Shown one piece after another: positions 12,101-27,100 of a stretch of 64,000 nucleotides of DNA; the stretch's first letter is position 1; the number at the start of each line of letters is the position of its first letter. Below the pieces are notes generated by a model. That model was not told the DNA's origin and made no database searches. It saw only the letters and a list, made by a program, of their open reading frames with translations. This DNA is from Chinchilla lanigera (Eukaryota > Chordata > Mammalia > Rodentia > Chinchillidae). The position numbers and the translations under genes were made by a program. Location of the stretch: NCBI RefSeq assembly GCF_000276665.1, contig NW_004955428.1:24801379-24865378 (forward strand). The letters run 5' to 3'.

Positions 12101-15100
12101 AGGAAAGAAAACAGTTCATATAAGAATAGCACATGTAACATAGGAAGTTGTTTCATCTCAAACTCAGATTATTTCCCTACAGTCTATAAAGTACTCTATT
12201 AGGTAGTAAAATACTACAGTTTATTTCATTTAACTTAAAGATTGAATTTGCTATTTGCCTTTTAAGTGTTATTGTTTTCAACTTACTATGTTTCTTCTCT
12301 AGAAAGATAAAATGTCTTTTTTTTTTAAAGGTGTGTGGGTCTATCGCCTTATGTAGCAAGTCTTTCCCACTTTATCTTTAAATGGTCCGTATTTTCTTTT
12401 AGTAATTTAATAGTATCACTTCTTTAATGTTTTAACCTATCATGCATCCACAACTTATTTGGAAAAAAGGAATGAGGCTGGGATCCACCTTTATTTTTAA
12501 TCATATATTCAGCCAGTCTTCTGAGCACTATTTATTGAATATGTCATCCTCTCCTTAAAGATTTGAAATAACACCCTCTCAGTTGATTTTTCAATTCTCT
12601 TCAGTCCCACGGATCTATTCATTCCTGTTACAATGTCAAAGAATTTTATTTACTCTTATTTTATATTTAGTATTTGAAATTTAGATTTTTCTTATTTCTT
12701 TTGATTTTGGAATTCTACTATACTTATTTTTACACCTGGTACAATTTTTAAGGGTTCTTCCTTAACTCATAATCTCCCATTTGCCAGAAGTACCACTTCT
12801 CATGCACATTATGGGTACCCGCGCACTCCGTACAGCGTTCCATCACAGTCAGATAGGAATCTGGCTTTTTAATTTTTTTTTATTTTAAAAGATAAAAGAA
12901 CAAAAACATACTAAAGACACACAGAAATTTACAAAATAACGCAAAACAATACATGCAATACATATTTTCAGACAAGGTGATAGGAAATTAACAATGGTGG
13001 CTGTATTACATATTGGTATTGGTTACTCAGATAAACAAATATAGGCAAGTAAGACTGATCAAACAATTAAACATTAACTGTTCCTTTCAATAAAGTAATA
13101 GAAGTCAGTAGTACAACTACATTAGCTATCCTGTGTACACCTATAAACATATCAGATAGGAATTTGGAAGGTGCATCTAATACTTTGTATTTAGTTCTCA
13201 GTTCTGCAATGTGCACATTGTCCACTAGAGGGCACCACAAGTACGGAGCAGTGACCTCTGGGCTTCCATCAGAACAGGAGCAAACCCAGAGCTCACTTCT
13301 TGCAGCTTAGAAAAATCTAAACTCCAGGTGACGAAATCTGCAATTTCCAAAAGACAAATCAAGTGATGAAACCACTGAACAGGAAATCAAAAACGCTCAT
13401 CATCAGTATACGTAATTCTATTCTTGTACGATTTGTTCAGTTTAGATGTTAAGTGAGTTAAGTGTCTTAAATCCTTTGAAGAAAAAGCTAACATATGAGT
13501 AATGTTTTGTATTTGTTATAATCAGATGTTACACGTTAAAGTACTTATCACTTTAAAAAATGATTTGTCTTCTAGTATATTCAGATTTCCTTTCCTAAAG
13601 CAAGTCCGCATCAGATGCCTTGACTCCATCAGAGCAAGAAGCAGGCATTGAGAGGTGCTTGGTGCCCTCACCCCACTATCCAGTGGGCAGCGTTGTCCAG
13701 TATCTCAGGGTACGATGGTCTGGCTCTGTGGGATGGGAACTGAGGCGGAAGAGGGGCTAAGAGAACACGCTAGAGCTACCTGCAGGGAACAAACACTCAA
13801 AGTGCACAATGCTCAGTGCTTTCACAATTCTGACATGATGGATGGCCAGATATAGATGCTGGTGAAAAGTAGTTGAAGAAGGCGTACAAACCAACTCCTG
13901 GACTTGTGTAGATGACCATCATTAGCTGATTCTGAGTTTACACACTAAGCTCCTTACTTAAAAAAACAGAAACTTGTTTATTGTGGCTGATGTAAAGTAT
14001 ATTCCAATTCCAGAAATGTAGAATAGCTTTTTGAAAAAGTAACTGCTACCAAACCAATAAAAGGACAACTAATAAAAAGCTGGATGGTGAAGATGCACCT
14101 CTGTCCTCACCAGGCCTGATTTTGAGGGCATCAAAGTCTTCCTGAGCAAGTGTGAGGCCTGGGGACACCGCCCCAGATACGTCCTGAAGGCCCTTTGTAA
14201 CCCAAACCTAGCTTTCTCGCTGCCCCCAGAAAGGGAGCCTGAGCGACCAGGGAGGACAAGAAGCCCGCAACACTGCCTGCTTTGTCTGTGCATCCACTGC
14301 ATGAGGAAAAGGCCTGGACTGTACTAGAACCCTTCACAAATGGGATGGAGTGGGGGCTGCTTCTCTTCTTCCAACACCAGCATCAACAGGCTTGTTCTAC
14401 CACTGTTAACGTGGGATATAAAGAAATGTTCTGCTTAGGTCAGATAGGCTGTAAAGAAGTGAAATATTTATTCTGCAAAGTCCATTAGGTAAAATAATAA
14501 ACATTTAGATGCAAAACATTTTAGTGCTGGGGTGATAGCTCAGCAGCATGGTGCCTGCCTGGCAAGCACGAGGTCCTCAGTTTGATTCCTGGTTCAAAGA
14601 AAAAAAAAGTTCTGCCAGATGCAAAACATTTTAAGGACATCTTTGTATATCAAACTTGATCTCTGCCTTCTACCAAGACAGATAACCAAGACCTATGTCT
14701 ACCAAGACAGATAACCAACAACCAAAAAAGGACCACTGAAAATCTTAAAATTACCACTGAAACTGAATATATTTCAGCAACTGATTTCAACTGATGGTTT
14801 TGGTAAGACCTCAAATCTCAATTCCACAACTTGCTGTGTGCTCATAATGAAGATACCTGCTCTTCCTGAGGTCAAGTTTCCCCAGCTCTACAACTGCTGA
14901 TAATAAATCACAGGACACTGTGAAGACTAAATGTAAACAGATACATCAAAGTGTGTTCTCAACTAAAAATCAATCTGTTCTCTTCCCCAGCCAGCACATC
15001 TGATAAGTAATACATGGAGTAAGGAATATATATGGAAAAAACAAAAATCTCTTGCGGCACCAAGATATTTGCTATTGTATTTTGTTCACCGTATTTTAGA

Positions 15101-18100
15101 TGTTTCAGAATAAAGCTGGTTACAAAAAAAAAAAAAAGTTTTACATGCAGCATCAGTTTTCTAGAGAATTCAAATGATCTGTAAGATTATCCAAAGCAAT
15201 TTAAGCCACAATTAGGCCAAAGAAGCAACAGAAAGATCAACTGCACAGTGATGGATTTATTTTGTAAAAAACCTCAGAAGACACCTTCAATAACACTGTG
15301 ACCTTTTCAGGAGAGAATTCAAAAGCACCTAGAAGGATGTACTCATTTGAACTGAGATTCTGCAGTATCTTTTTCTTTTCTTTCTCATAGGCTTTTATTT
15401 TTTGCTAGTATAGTCACAACTAGAAGACATAAGCAAAATTTGAAACCCTAATCTGACTTTGAAGAGTTGAATTTTCAAGGTTCTTAAAACCTTCAAATAA
15501 CTACACACAAGCAGACGTCCTGAGGCTTTGAGCATGGCAGAGTACTGAGATAGTAACAAAAGGAAAGAAGGCATCTAAAAACAACAGAAATATTAAAGGA
15601 ACAGAGATGAAACTCTCTCCAGAAATAGAAAGTGTCCAAAGGAACACACCTTTCTTATGTTACAAACGGAAATTAAGAATACAGAGGTTAGAAAAGAACA
15701 GGCAAGAAAGAGAAGGCTGGGGTCCTCTCCGCATAGCGAAAACAGCACCCAGGCCTGCAACACCACTGCATTTTCCCCAGTAATCTCCTACCTAAATGAC
15801 AAATTCTGCTGAGGGAATAAGAGGCACTCACTGATTAAACAGTAAGCCAAAAAGTTAGGTGTGTTTCCAAATCCACCCATTAATTCAGTACTTACTGAAT
15901 CTCTGCTATGGATGGTATCTCACACTTTTCCAGGCACTAAACGAACCTAACAAAGAAAAAAATGAACAAAACTTCCTGTCTTCAGAGAATTTACACTCTT
16001 AAGAATGTGTAAATCTCTACACTAAGACCTATCAGTTTTTGGTTTGGGGCACTTTTCTGTCCCGCCCCCAAACGCAGCCTCCCCTCTTGGCCGGCTACCC
16101 CTCCACCACGGCTCCTGCACTCTCAGAGACCTGCGATCTTAGTGCGCCTGACAGCTCCAGAGTTTAGACCCACGATTTTCTCTCTCCTGGCTGTGAGCTG
16201 CATGCAGTAAGCGCTTTATACTTATGTTTTTTAATAAATTTTAAAAGCTAGGCATAATCTAAACCCTTACAAGGGTAAACAAGAAGTCCACTGCTGTATT
16301 CATCTAACTGGACAAATAAAACTGTCTCTTCCTTAGAATTTAAGAGATTACTGAGCACTTTAAATGAATGTCTCATTTTAAAATTCAAGTTTAGCTAATA
16401 CATTATATAATCTACCCTGATGAAAAAGCAGCCAGTCTCTCTGCCTTCCTTCTTTCTAAAAAAAAAAAAAGAAAAAAGAAAAAAGAAAGAAGGAAGAAGA
16501 AGAAGAAGAAGAAGAAGAAGAAGAAGAGAAAGAGAAAACAACCAACACTTTCTTTGACATCATGTCCCACCACACAAACAATGAGTATGGGTCACGAGTA
16601 CTTGTATTTCATAGCTTCAAATTCTGACTGACTACTAAGGTAAAATTAGTCACCTGACAGAGAAAAGTTGGTATCATAACACTTTGGTCAACTCAGGAAA
16701 GTGGACATCACCAACAAGGAGACCAGTCAAAAGTAGTCACCACCTGGCCAGATGGGAGACACAGAACAAGGGCCCTTGTGAGACATGCCAACAAGAATAC
16801 GGAACCAGCATCCAAATTGAGGGGCAGCCTATAAAGTAACAGACGTAGATTCTTCAAAAGTGTCAAAACCCTGAGAGTCAAGGAAAGCTGACTAAATGTT
16901 CCAGAAGATAAAGCTAAAGGACACAGGGCACCTAAAGGCTGTGCTTAATCCTGAACTGGATTCTTCCTTATAAAGGACATATCAGAGGACCTGACAAAAT
17001 TTCAGTGTGGTGTGAGAGTTGGGGTGTAATGAATCACTGCTCATTTCCCTATTTTGATCCTTTGTATTGAGATTACATATAAAAATGTCTTTATGAGGAC
17101 AAAATTCATTACTAATGCATCATATTGGAAAAATATCCTCAGAAGGTTCAGGTAAAAGAAAAAAAAAAGAAAAAATTTGAACTGCACCTGGAAATTTTCT
17201 GTGAAACTCATGTTTTAAAACATAATTATTTTAAGGATGTTACATTATAAAAAGAAAAATAGCTTTTCAGTTGACAATTCTATAAATTAAGGTCTGCTTA
17301 AGAAAAACAAATACTCAGGATTTTGGATGAAAATTAAATAAATAAAATTTTATTTCACTGTAGAAAAAAACTCTAGATGACATACTAACTTTTACTTTTA
17401 AATTTAAACTCCTGCAATCAATTTAAGCATCGAACGTATTTTTGCATATTATTTTTTGACAAACTGGATACAGGTGACTGGCATGTAGTGCATCTGATAA
17501 AAGCAACAAAGAAAGACATATATTATTAGTTATAACTGCAAATTCTAAAACCAATGCAGAAGGCATGGGAATTATATTGTGTAACAAACTACATTTCCCC
17601 AAAATACAGCTCAGGCACTCCTTCCAGTCTCAGGTGTGCTGTCAGAACCCCCCACCCCCGGGCCTGCCAGTGTTCATGCTTGGGCTGGCTGGTGGCATCT
17701 CAGCTCAAGTGTACAGCAGAAGCAAGGACAGTGACCTCTAAGGCGAGGTCACAACAAAGGACATAGCTGCCCCCCATCTCTCTTGTTCTTGGAGTGTTGA
17801 ACCACCCTGCTACCAGCAAATCTAGACCACAAGAGGCTAAGGGGGGATGTACTAGCTGAGAGCTCAGTGAAGGTCTCAGATAGCAAATAAAATCAGCCTC
17901 CAAGCATGTGGAGGCCGTTGCTGTGGTTCTGCATGCTTCTGCCCATGGGCTGGATGCTTTCCTGAGGTGACCGACCAGTGACTAATCCCAGCATCGTTGC
18001 TCCATTGCCCATACCATTCATTATAAAAATGGGCCTGAGGAAGACCCAGACCCTAGTTCTTGAGTCTTTCACCTACGGCCCTTAGACCATGAGAAGCACA

Positions 18101-21100
18101 GAAAACCCCTTCCATTCCCAATTCCCCACAGCAGGACATACTGAAAGGCTGTTTCTATGTCACTAGGGTGGGGCATGAATATCTCAATGTGTCTTCATTT
18201 GCTTCCTTTCTGAAAAGTCACAAGTGGATTCTTAACACAGAGGTAAAAGAGCCACACAAAGTCCATAGCATTCAGAAAAGGCCAGGGTGAACAGAAAGCA
18301 ACTAAGTGGCTAAACGTGTGACCTTGTGACTTAAAGCCCATTTTAGTTGTCTTTGCTAAGAAAACAAGATAATGGACGAAGATGAGGCCCAATTGTGCCA
18401 TAGAACCTATGGTCTTTATTTTTCCAAAATAATTCTGACAGCCCCATACCCTTTTGAAGTCTACTACCGTTACCATCACAGAGATAGCATAATGTCCTTA
18501 TTTAACCTATAAGCCTATACACTTCAACAATAATTTAATTACAGTTAAATAGACTTTTACTGGTCACCATCTATGTGACCTTCTATGTGACTTATGTCAA
18601 GAATAAGCAAGATAAGGTTTCCTGCCCGGAAGTTCACAATCCAAGTCAGACTGTGGCCTCCACTATCTGCATGTGAACACTGGCCTTTGCTTCATTCACT
18701 GCTCATGTTCCGGAGAAATGTGGATTCTGAAAGTAAATAATAAATGTCAAAAAGCACCTTTATATGAAGTATCTGGAAACTATATTCCAGCTTTCTGTTG
18801 ATTTCAGACTTGCATTTCCAAAAAGAATGGTTTGATAGTAAGCAACTAAAGTCTGCATGCCAAAATCAATTAGAAACACACTTATAATCAGTTTGATCAA
18901 ATAAAATATTAAAAACTACTTGGCAACTAAAGAAACCCTTCATAAATTAAAAAATTTTTCCAATATTGATACATTATAAAATATAGATTATAAATGTGAA
19001 CATAAAAAGTGCGAAATTTGACATTAAAACCAGTGTAATTTATATTTCAAGGATAAATCACTTAAATAGATCTTTCTGGCTCAACCACAGCACCATATAA
19101 CACTAGATGAAGACCAAGATATGCAATAAGATTGCATCCACAGCCTTGTGGATATCGCCACCAGCTCTAGTGCTTCTGTCGGGTCAGCATGTATAGTGTA
19201 TATGGTCAAGACCACGAGAAAGCTGTGATTCACTGTTGTGAGAGTGACTACACACACTAGAAAACTGGTAAACCAACCATCTTCCCCTTCTCCTCCACCT
19301 CATTTCCATTTTATATAACCTATTTCTACAGCCATTCAGGAAGTAGACTCCTGTACAACAAAGTCGATGACCCAGAATGGTATGGGCAATGGAGCAACGA
19401 TGCTGGGATTAGTCACTGGTTGGTCACCTCAGGAAAGCATCCAGCCCATGGGCAGAAGCATGCAGAACCACAGCAACGGCCTCTTCCATGCACTACTTCA
19501 TATAAAGACAACAACCAATTTCACTCAACTTGAACAGACTAGGAGATCAGAATAAGAAAGATCTTATTTGTATCCCACAAAGGTTATCTAAGAAGAGAAT
19601 CAACATTATCAGTCATGGCTGTGTGGGGTTGCTGTGCACTCAGGCTCATCTCTAGGAACCACTGACGGAAGAAGACACTGCATACTATGGAGCCAAAGAT
19701 ACAGAACTGAAGTTTGAATTAATCCCTTCTTATATTCCAAAAGCATGCTTTCTTTCTAAGGATACAGTTAACCACTATGCACCCACAGAAATCTGACACA
19801 GAAGTGTATCTCTGAATAAGTAACCAAAAATGTGCTTTCTTGTACTTTAATTCCTTGTACCTTAATTCCTGCAGCCGCTCATAAAAATTCACTTCCCAAT
19901 CTTAACTGCTATATGCGAGAGGTCTTACTTAAGTGCCTTTTACTCAATAACCAATGCTCAAGTTCTCAACACTAATTCCTTTTTCTTTTCTATTTTATTC
20001 ATGAGAAAATCGTTGAAATTTTCATTGGTCCAAGTAGCAACTACCATCCAAGGCCCCTTTGTTTCTTATTCCCTCCTCTGCACTAGGTCACACCAAGTTC
20101 TCCTAACTCACCCAGTCCTTGCCCGTTCTGGTGACTGTCGTCACTGATTTCCCTCCGTGGTGGTGCTTCCGCCTACCCAGATTCAACAGGGCCTTCACAG
20201 TCAGCTCCCACACTGCCCACGTCAATCCTTGTATGATCCTACCATGTTTAATAATTTATTCTTTATTTCTCCACCTTGGTAGTACTTTTCTATTTCTCTT
20301 ATGACACTTCTCATGTTTGAACTGGTTCCAAAATCATCTGCATATGTGTCATTTCCTTTGGCAAACTATAAATTCCTTAAATTTCCAATGGCCCCGAATA
20401 GTGCACCGTTCGTAATTCACGCATATCAATAAACATTCATTGACAATCAGATAGCTTACACTGTATGTTCATTATTTTACTAAATTTCATTATTTTTAGC
20501 AGAAATCCATTAAATTATAAACAAGTTTATTTCAAAGACATTTAAGAGATGTATACAGAACATTGGGATATCAAATTAATGTTCTCTATCTCATCCTAGG
20601 CACCAGTGAACGTTGTACTTACTGTCTGACTCAAAACCTTCCTCTCACCAGGCATGGTGGTGCACGCCTGTAATCCCAGCACTCAGGAGGCTGAGAATCA
20701 TGCATTCGAGGCTAACCTGGCCTACAAAGTGAGCTCAAGGCCAGCCTGAACTGCACAGTGAGACCGTGATTTCAAAAAAAAATTTCAAAAAAAAAATCTT
20801 CCCCTCTCTACCTGTGCTTCAGAGTGAACATCTTAAGGGACCCTTGTGTCTGCGGTGCATTTGTAGTGGGGAGGCAGGAAGCCCATCTCATGAGAGCATT
20901 TCAGCACAGAAGAAAAAGGGATGCATATATGGAAAACCAGCTCGTCTTTGTTTTTCCTCGTGAAACTGTCTAAAACTTCCCATCATATTAAAAGGGGATA
21001 CGAGATCTTTTTATTTATTAAAGACAAACATGATGGAAGAATGAAGTTTAAGCAAACTTCCAAGCATTCGCAACTGAGCAAAAATGCAAAGAATCCATTC

Positions 21101-24100
21101 TTACTTGCTAAACCTTTTCAAGTCAAAATGTTTGTATATCTTCATAATCTAGGTTATTTTACTGAATTATAGCTCAAGCACAAGTGGTTAGAAAAATTAT
21201 CCCCTAGAATGAAAAGTTGGAAGAAAAAAGTTTGCACAACGTTTTTCCTCCAAATTTACAGCAATAAGAAAAGACATGTTGACAAAGATCTCAGAATCTC
21301 ATTGATTTCTCAAAACCTGAGTCTGGGCAATCTGAGAACCACAGTTCAGAAGGAATGCCCAGGAAAGCGGGGATCAGATGTTCTCAAAATCAACGAAGTC
21401 AGGAGTTTTCAAAGATGTAACTTTGAGGCAGAAAAATTTACAATACTGAGCCAGGAAACAGTATAGAATAAAAAAGCCTTTGGAGGCAAGAGGAATGGTA
21501 CATTCAAGGGAAAAAATAGAAATATGATACAGAACAGAGAGAAAATTTGTACATATACAGGAGAAAAAAGTTTCAGTGGAAAAGTAAGAAAAGAACATGA
21601 TCAGTTAAAGAGCAGGTGCCATGGGGCTCAAACATTACAAAGGAAAAATTACTGAATTTATGAGTTCATTCTAGATTCCTATTACCCGGGAATTAATTCT
21701 AACATATTGAAAAGGATTGAAAAATAGATTTAAATACACGACATCAACAACCACTAGGAAGCAATTCTTTTAATGGAACTAGAAAACCTGACTGTTTCAT
21801 AAGAATGTAAGAACATATGTAGGTTAGGTAAAAATTGACAAATTGACCTTAATATTAGTATACCTGTAAGTTGTAGTAATGCATAGATCACTTTAAAGGA
21901 TATGATCCTTTCAAATACAGTTCACACAAAACAGAGGTGCAAACATAGGAAAATTCAACAGCAACTAGTACTGTTCTAGAAGGAGAATGAAGGGAAGGTT
22001 AGAAAAAGGGCTCCAGAGCCAGCCCACGGGCAGTCCTGGAATAAAACGACATCAAAAGCAAATGTGACTGCAGGTGTCACTGCACAGACCTCAGCAGCCC
22101 GACAGATGGGGACCAGTGACCTCAGAGCACAGCAAGTCCCAAGGCACATGCAGAATTTCCACGTAGGCTGACTTGGGAAAATGTCTGCATCCCAGTCAAG
22201 TGTGCAGTCCCTAACACCACTGGTTTTACTTAATAACTCACATGCAATTTTAATCACTGTTCACTGAATTTAAATCATCACATATAAATCATTATGCCTG
22301 GAAGTGGAGAACAACCAAAGTGTATTAGGGAACGCACACAATAAAGCCCTAAGATGAATGCACTGTCCTGGTACGTTCACTGCCATCCACTAATAAAGCT
22401 TCAGGTCTTCATTTTTTACATAAACAAACAAAAGCATATTATAGGAGAGATTGGGAGATGCCTAGCAAAACTCACTTCCTCTTCCTCTTTAGTAACAGCT
22501 TCCAACTTTTAGCTTGAATGTTACAGCCCAAGTAAAGACTATGTCTTCAGACTTAGCTGAAGCAAAGTGTAGACAAAGCAGCCAATGTTCAGCCAACAGG
22601 GTGTCATCAAAAGTGAGTCTTCCAATGGCTGCCATTCACACTTTTACTTACCCTGCCAAGTGCACTTGTTGACAAAAACAATGTTGTATGTAAATAAATC
22701 TTCACTACCAGTACAACTGGTAAACATTCTGTGTATCGTATTTACTCTTAATTCTTTTCTTTCCTTTAAATTTTCTTTTTGCTTTAGTCCACCGGTGGCA
22801 TTCCACCTTACTCAGCACTACCACTGGAGTTTTAAAAAAATGTGCTAATGTATTTCTTCTTCATAAATGGATTCTTATTTATGATGCATAACAAAACTGG
22901 GCTAAAGTATATACTGTATAAGCTAAATCTCATTTTTGTACCACAATGGCAAGATTTAAAACATAACCTTTTCTTCAACACTATTACATACAGCCTGAAT
23001 GCCATTCATTAAGTTCTCTGGATTTGATTTAACTAAAAGTATAAAGAATAAGAATCAATTATCTGTGCATCTGAAGTCATACTAAAAAGATATTACTGAA
23101 CATCTATACAGTTCACAACCCTGCTTCCTCTCTGAAGTCAGAAAGTACATACTCTTCCTTTCTGCTGAGCTCTGAGTTTAGTAATGTACAGCAACGCTAC
23201 CACATCCACATCTGCTCAGGGGAGGCTCAAATAGGACACCACAGCTCCCCACAACGGCAGATGGAGAGCGATAAGGATTCAACACATGCAATCCCTCACT
23301 ATACAAACATACAGATGTGGCAAAGGACCTCAGAGGAAAGGCTGCATGAACTGGAATTCAGGCTTTTTCAGAGAATAAGAAAATCTTCCCAGTTGGCAAC
23401 AAGACACTGCACTGACATCAACCAACCACACAATGACAAGTATTCCACATTATCCATGGGCGGAAATATCTTGACTTTCACAAAATGTTAGTTAACAGAA
23501 CTACACAGAACAAGTAAGGATAAGGAAACAGTGACAGAAAGAGCAGGAAGAGTGAGGGAAAGATGTAAGAACAAAGGTAAGGGGAAGTCAAAGAGCCAGC
23601 AGCTCAAGTTCAGCTTCTGTCTACTGCCATCGACTCTAATGAGATTCCCTGGGCCTCAGCTCCTCCTTGGGAAAATGGAGGTAGTCCTTACTTGATAGCC
23701 ATTTCAGGAGGCCTAAATGAGCTGATTTGTGTAAACTGGTTGGGATGGTAACAGGTATATGAAAAAATTTAGTGAGCATTAGTATTATTATTAACTCTCA
23801 CTATAAGTAATGACACAATTAAAAGACAAACCAATCAGAAATTATGACTATAGATCCTCAGGGAGGAAGCACCTAACAAATCTTTTAAAAATCTTGTGCA
23901 ACATTCCTGGAGACTTCTTAAGGATTAAAACTATAATGGATATATTTTATAAAATCTCTCCAGTGCCAAAACAGCTTTTAAAAAGGATGAATTCTTTACC
24001 ATGGAAACTGTCAACCTGTTTCTTGTTTATTCTTTTACTTCCAAAACCAAACCTTCTATCGTGAGATCAAAATAAATCCCAGGAACAGTAAAATGGTGTT

Positions 24101-27100
24101 TTTCCCAAAGCAGCAGTCAGGCTTACAAACTCCAGTGCACCCTGCTCAGTCCCAAACTCTGAACTTTTGCAAACCCTATTCCCTGTTAGAAATGCATTTC
24201 TAAAGGGCCACAATTATGATGTTCCTAATTATATGCATAAACAACTACTTCATTCACTTTGAACGGTCAAATGTGAATAGCGTGAAGTAGTTATTATATA
24301 TGCTAAATAAGATGAAAAAAGATATTTTTCCCTGCATTTGTTTGTTCATATTAGACTTCCTGTCTAAAACTAGACATTCTTGGAAGAAACCTCTTTCACT
24401 CTCCTCTCCATCAGATCTTGAAAAGCTCCAGCTCACACAAAAACAATAATTATCTGCCAAAGGAGCAGTGTCCTGAAAATCTTAAAGTCCACCTATTTCA
24501 ATAATCTATACTTACATAACTCAAGTAGAAACCACACTATGGGTCACATCAAGTCCCCAATTATAATGCTAGCCTTTGTAGAAATATTTTTTTGCAGAGC
24601 ACACTTCAACTGAATGCCAGTGATACATACTGAATAGCTATTTCTTTAGTGTAAACACATTTTCCTTTGAAGACCATAGGAGAAATTTTCTCATCTCTAT
24701 TTTTTACAATCTTGTAAAAAATCATTATAAGACTTAAATTTAGTATTAGTTACCACCTAAAGGCCTTCTGCTGTCTCTAATTCTGTGATGCATAAACACC
24801 ACTGTTACCATCTGTGTATGTACTCTAATCACCCGCTTTTGAGGGTCCAGAAAACACAAAAAATTACTCATCTTGTAGTAGTTTTGTTTTAATGGCTTAG
24901 AATATTTGGCACCCACGGAGCTCTACAGTGGCCAGATTGGCTGCATATGGACCCATTAAGAATTTGTCAAAACAGAACTAACACAATGACTACTGTATTG
25001 TTTGAAGGTTGACCATTCATTATTTTTAGGGTAGCTTAGACTCAGGAAATAGTGATGCTGTGACCAAAGAGTAAGGCAGGCTAGCAGGCTAGCAGGCTCT
25101 GTTACTAGGCACACACAAAGCTATAACAGAACCTGAAAGCGGAAATCAATGAGATAGAAGAAAATGGATGGCAACTCCAGGGAGGAACCCTTGGTATTTG
25201 CTGAAATCAGAAAGAAAGCAACATTGGAAGAATTGAAGGAATATGGGCTTCATTTTTTATGTGCCAAGGCTTTCGAGAGCCTGCAGTACAATATTAAAAA
25301 GAGTGCCTATTCATCCAAAGGGATTCCCTTTCTGTAACTCTGCTATGTAATATGCTTAAAGTCTTACTTTTTCTACCCCTTGAGAAGCTGATAAAAAAAA
25401 TCACAGATTCATTCATTCAACAGAGAACCACTGATTACCGACTGTGTATAAGGCCAAATACTAAGCTCAGCACTATCAGAATGAGACAGTTTGAGGAACT
25501 TATCTTTATTTGTGAAATGGAACCTTACTACAAAGTCATGTTCTGAAGCTATTTAAAGACTTAGTATTACCAACTTCACTTAGGAAAATGTGATGATATA
25601 ACATTTTTCCCACTCCTACAAATGCTTGTTCATCAGCAACAAATGGAAAACCAAAAAATGCATGAACCTCTTACACCACAGGGCTCAACATTACTATTTC
25701 TTGAGCATATTCCTGTCCAATCACCACAACTGTAATTCAAGTGACTTATTTAGGTGTTTAACCATCCCCCAAACCTGCTAACTATTAACCGGATAACTAC
25801 ACATTTAATCATTCCTCTAATTTGGTAACTATTAACCTGGTAACTACACATTAGGCATCATTTTCAATTACTACTGTCTGGCATCCAGATATTACTTGCT
25901 TCACTTAATACACAAACTCAAAAACCACCGAAATATCAAATCCAAAAGGCCTTTTGTTCTCACCTCCAGAAGCGACTGTCTCCAGCACAGCGATGTTCTG
26001 CAAGATAAACACCTTGCTAATGCCACACCCTCACAGACCAGGCCCTCACATCAGCAACTATTACTTACTTTGTAGCAAGACAAATATAAAATTATAAGTT
26101 TTGTTTGAATTTCATTGATGTGTTCTTTCCAATATGAGACCATTGTGCTAAACTCCTTGTATCTACCAGTTTCCTGGGCTATGGGTATTTTGCTTTCGGA
26201 ATTCTACTCCGAAAGCAAAATTTGTAGTTTCATTTGAATGCGAACTGTTTACGGTGTCACCAGCACAGACAGCCGAATAAACTACATCACTACACTAAAT
26301 AAAAATTTCTTTCATTCAATTCACGTTTCTCCTTCATAGTGGTTTTAGTTTGTAAGCAACTGGATCTAAATCCACTGTCTGACTTCCTGTAATCATGTAC
26401 CTACTTCAAAAAATATGTTGTTTTAAAGACTCTCAAAAGCGTTAAGTCATAGCATGGTTTCTGTTATATGACAAACCCCAAATATAAAGAGCAAATTAAA
26501 GAGATATAGGAAACAGGGAGATAAATCTTTTGCAAAAAGGGAAGGGGACCAAGAGATGGGGGGATAGGAAAGGGGCGAAGAAGAATTAAGGTATGTTTTG
26601 TATGTGTACCAACTCCCCAGAATGAATGTGGTCATGATGTGCTGTAAACATATACTAATAAAATTTAAAATATTTTCAAAAAGGATGTCATAGAAAAATA
26701 GTGGAAGTAACTGTTTAAAAACATTATTTTGCTTTTGCAGTTAGACAAATTCTTTTTTAATGCAGAATCTGGAGCTTTATTTTGTGAACTGTCTACAGGC
26801 CAGTCAGATAAGCTACGTGATTTCTGATCAGTATCACTCTTCAACCAGAACAAAATTTCAGCCAGGCACAGTGGCGCATGCCTGTGATCTTAGCACTCCT
26901 GGAGATAAGGCAGGAGGACTGTTGAGTGTTCAAGACCAGCCTGAATTGCATAGCAAGACCCTGTCTCAAAAGACAAAAAAAATCGGAAAAGCTACTTCAC
27001 CAATTTTTCTTCAAAATGGGAAAGGACTTTTCTGGAGTTCTGAAAGAACCAGTAGCTCAAAGATATAAATGCTGACAGAAAGAAAATCAGCTAAGGTTAA

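Noticed and set aside
14069..14488. GC-richer open frames in intron 2
   Set aside because: Overlapping frames on both strands, no family match and no splice structure; ordinary chance frames.
19367..19555. Plus-strand frame through the right arm of the 109-bp inverted repeat
   Set aside because: Only 62 codons; the other arm gives a different context and no family is recognised, so coding is not supported.
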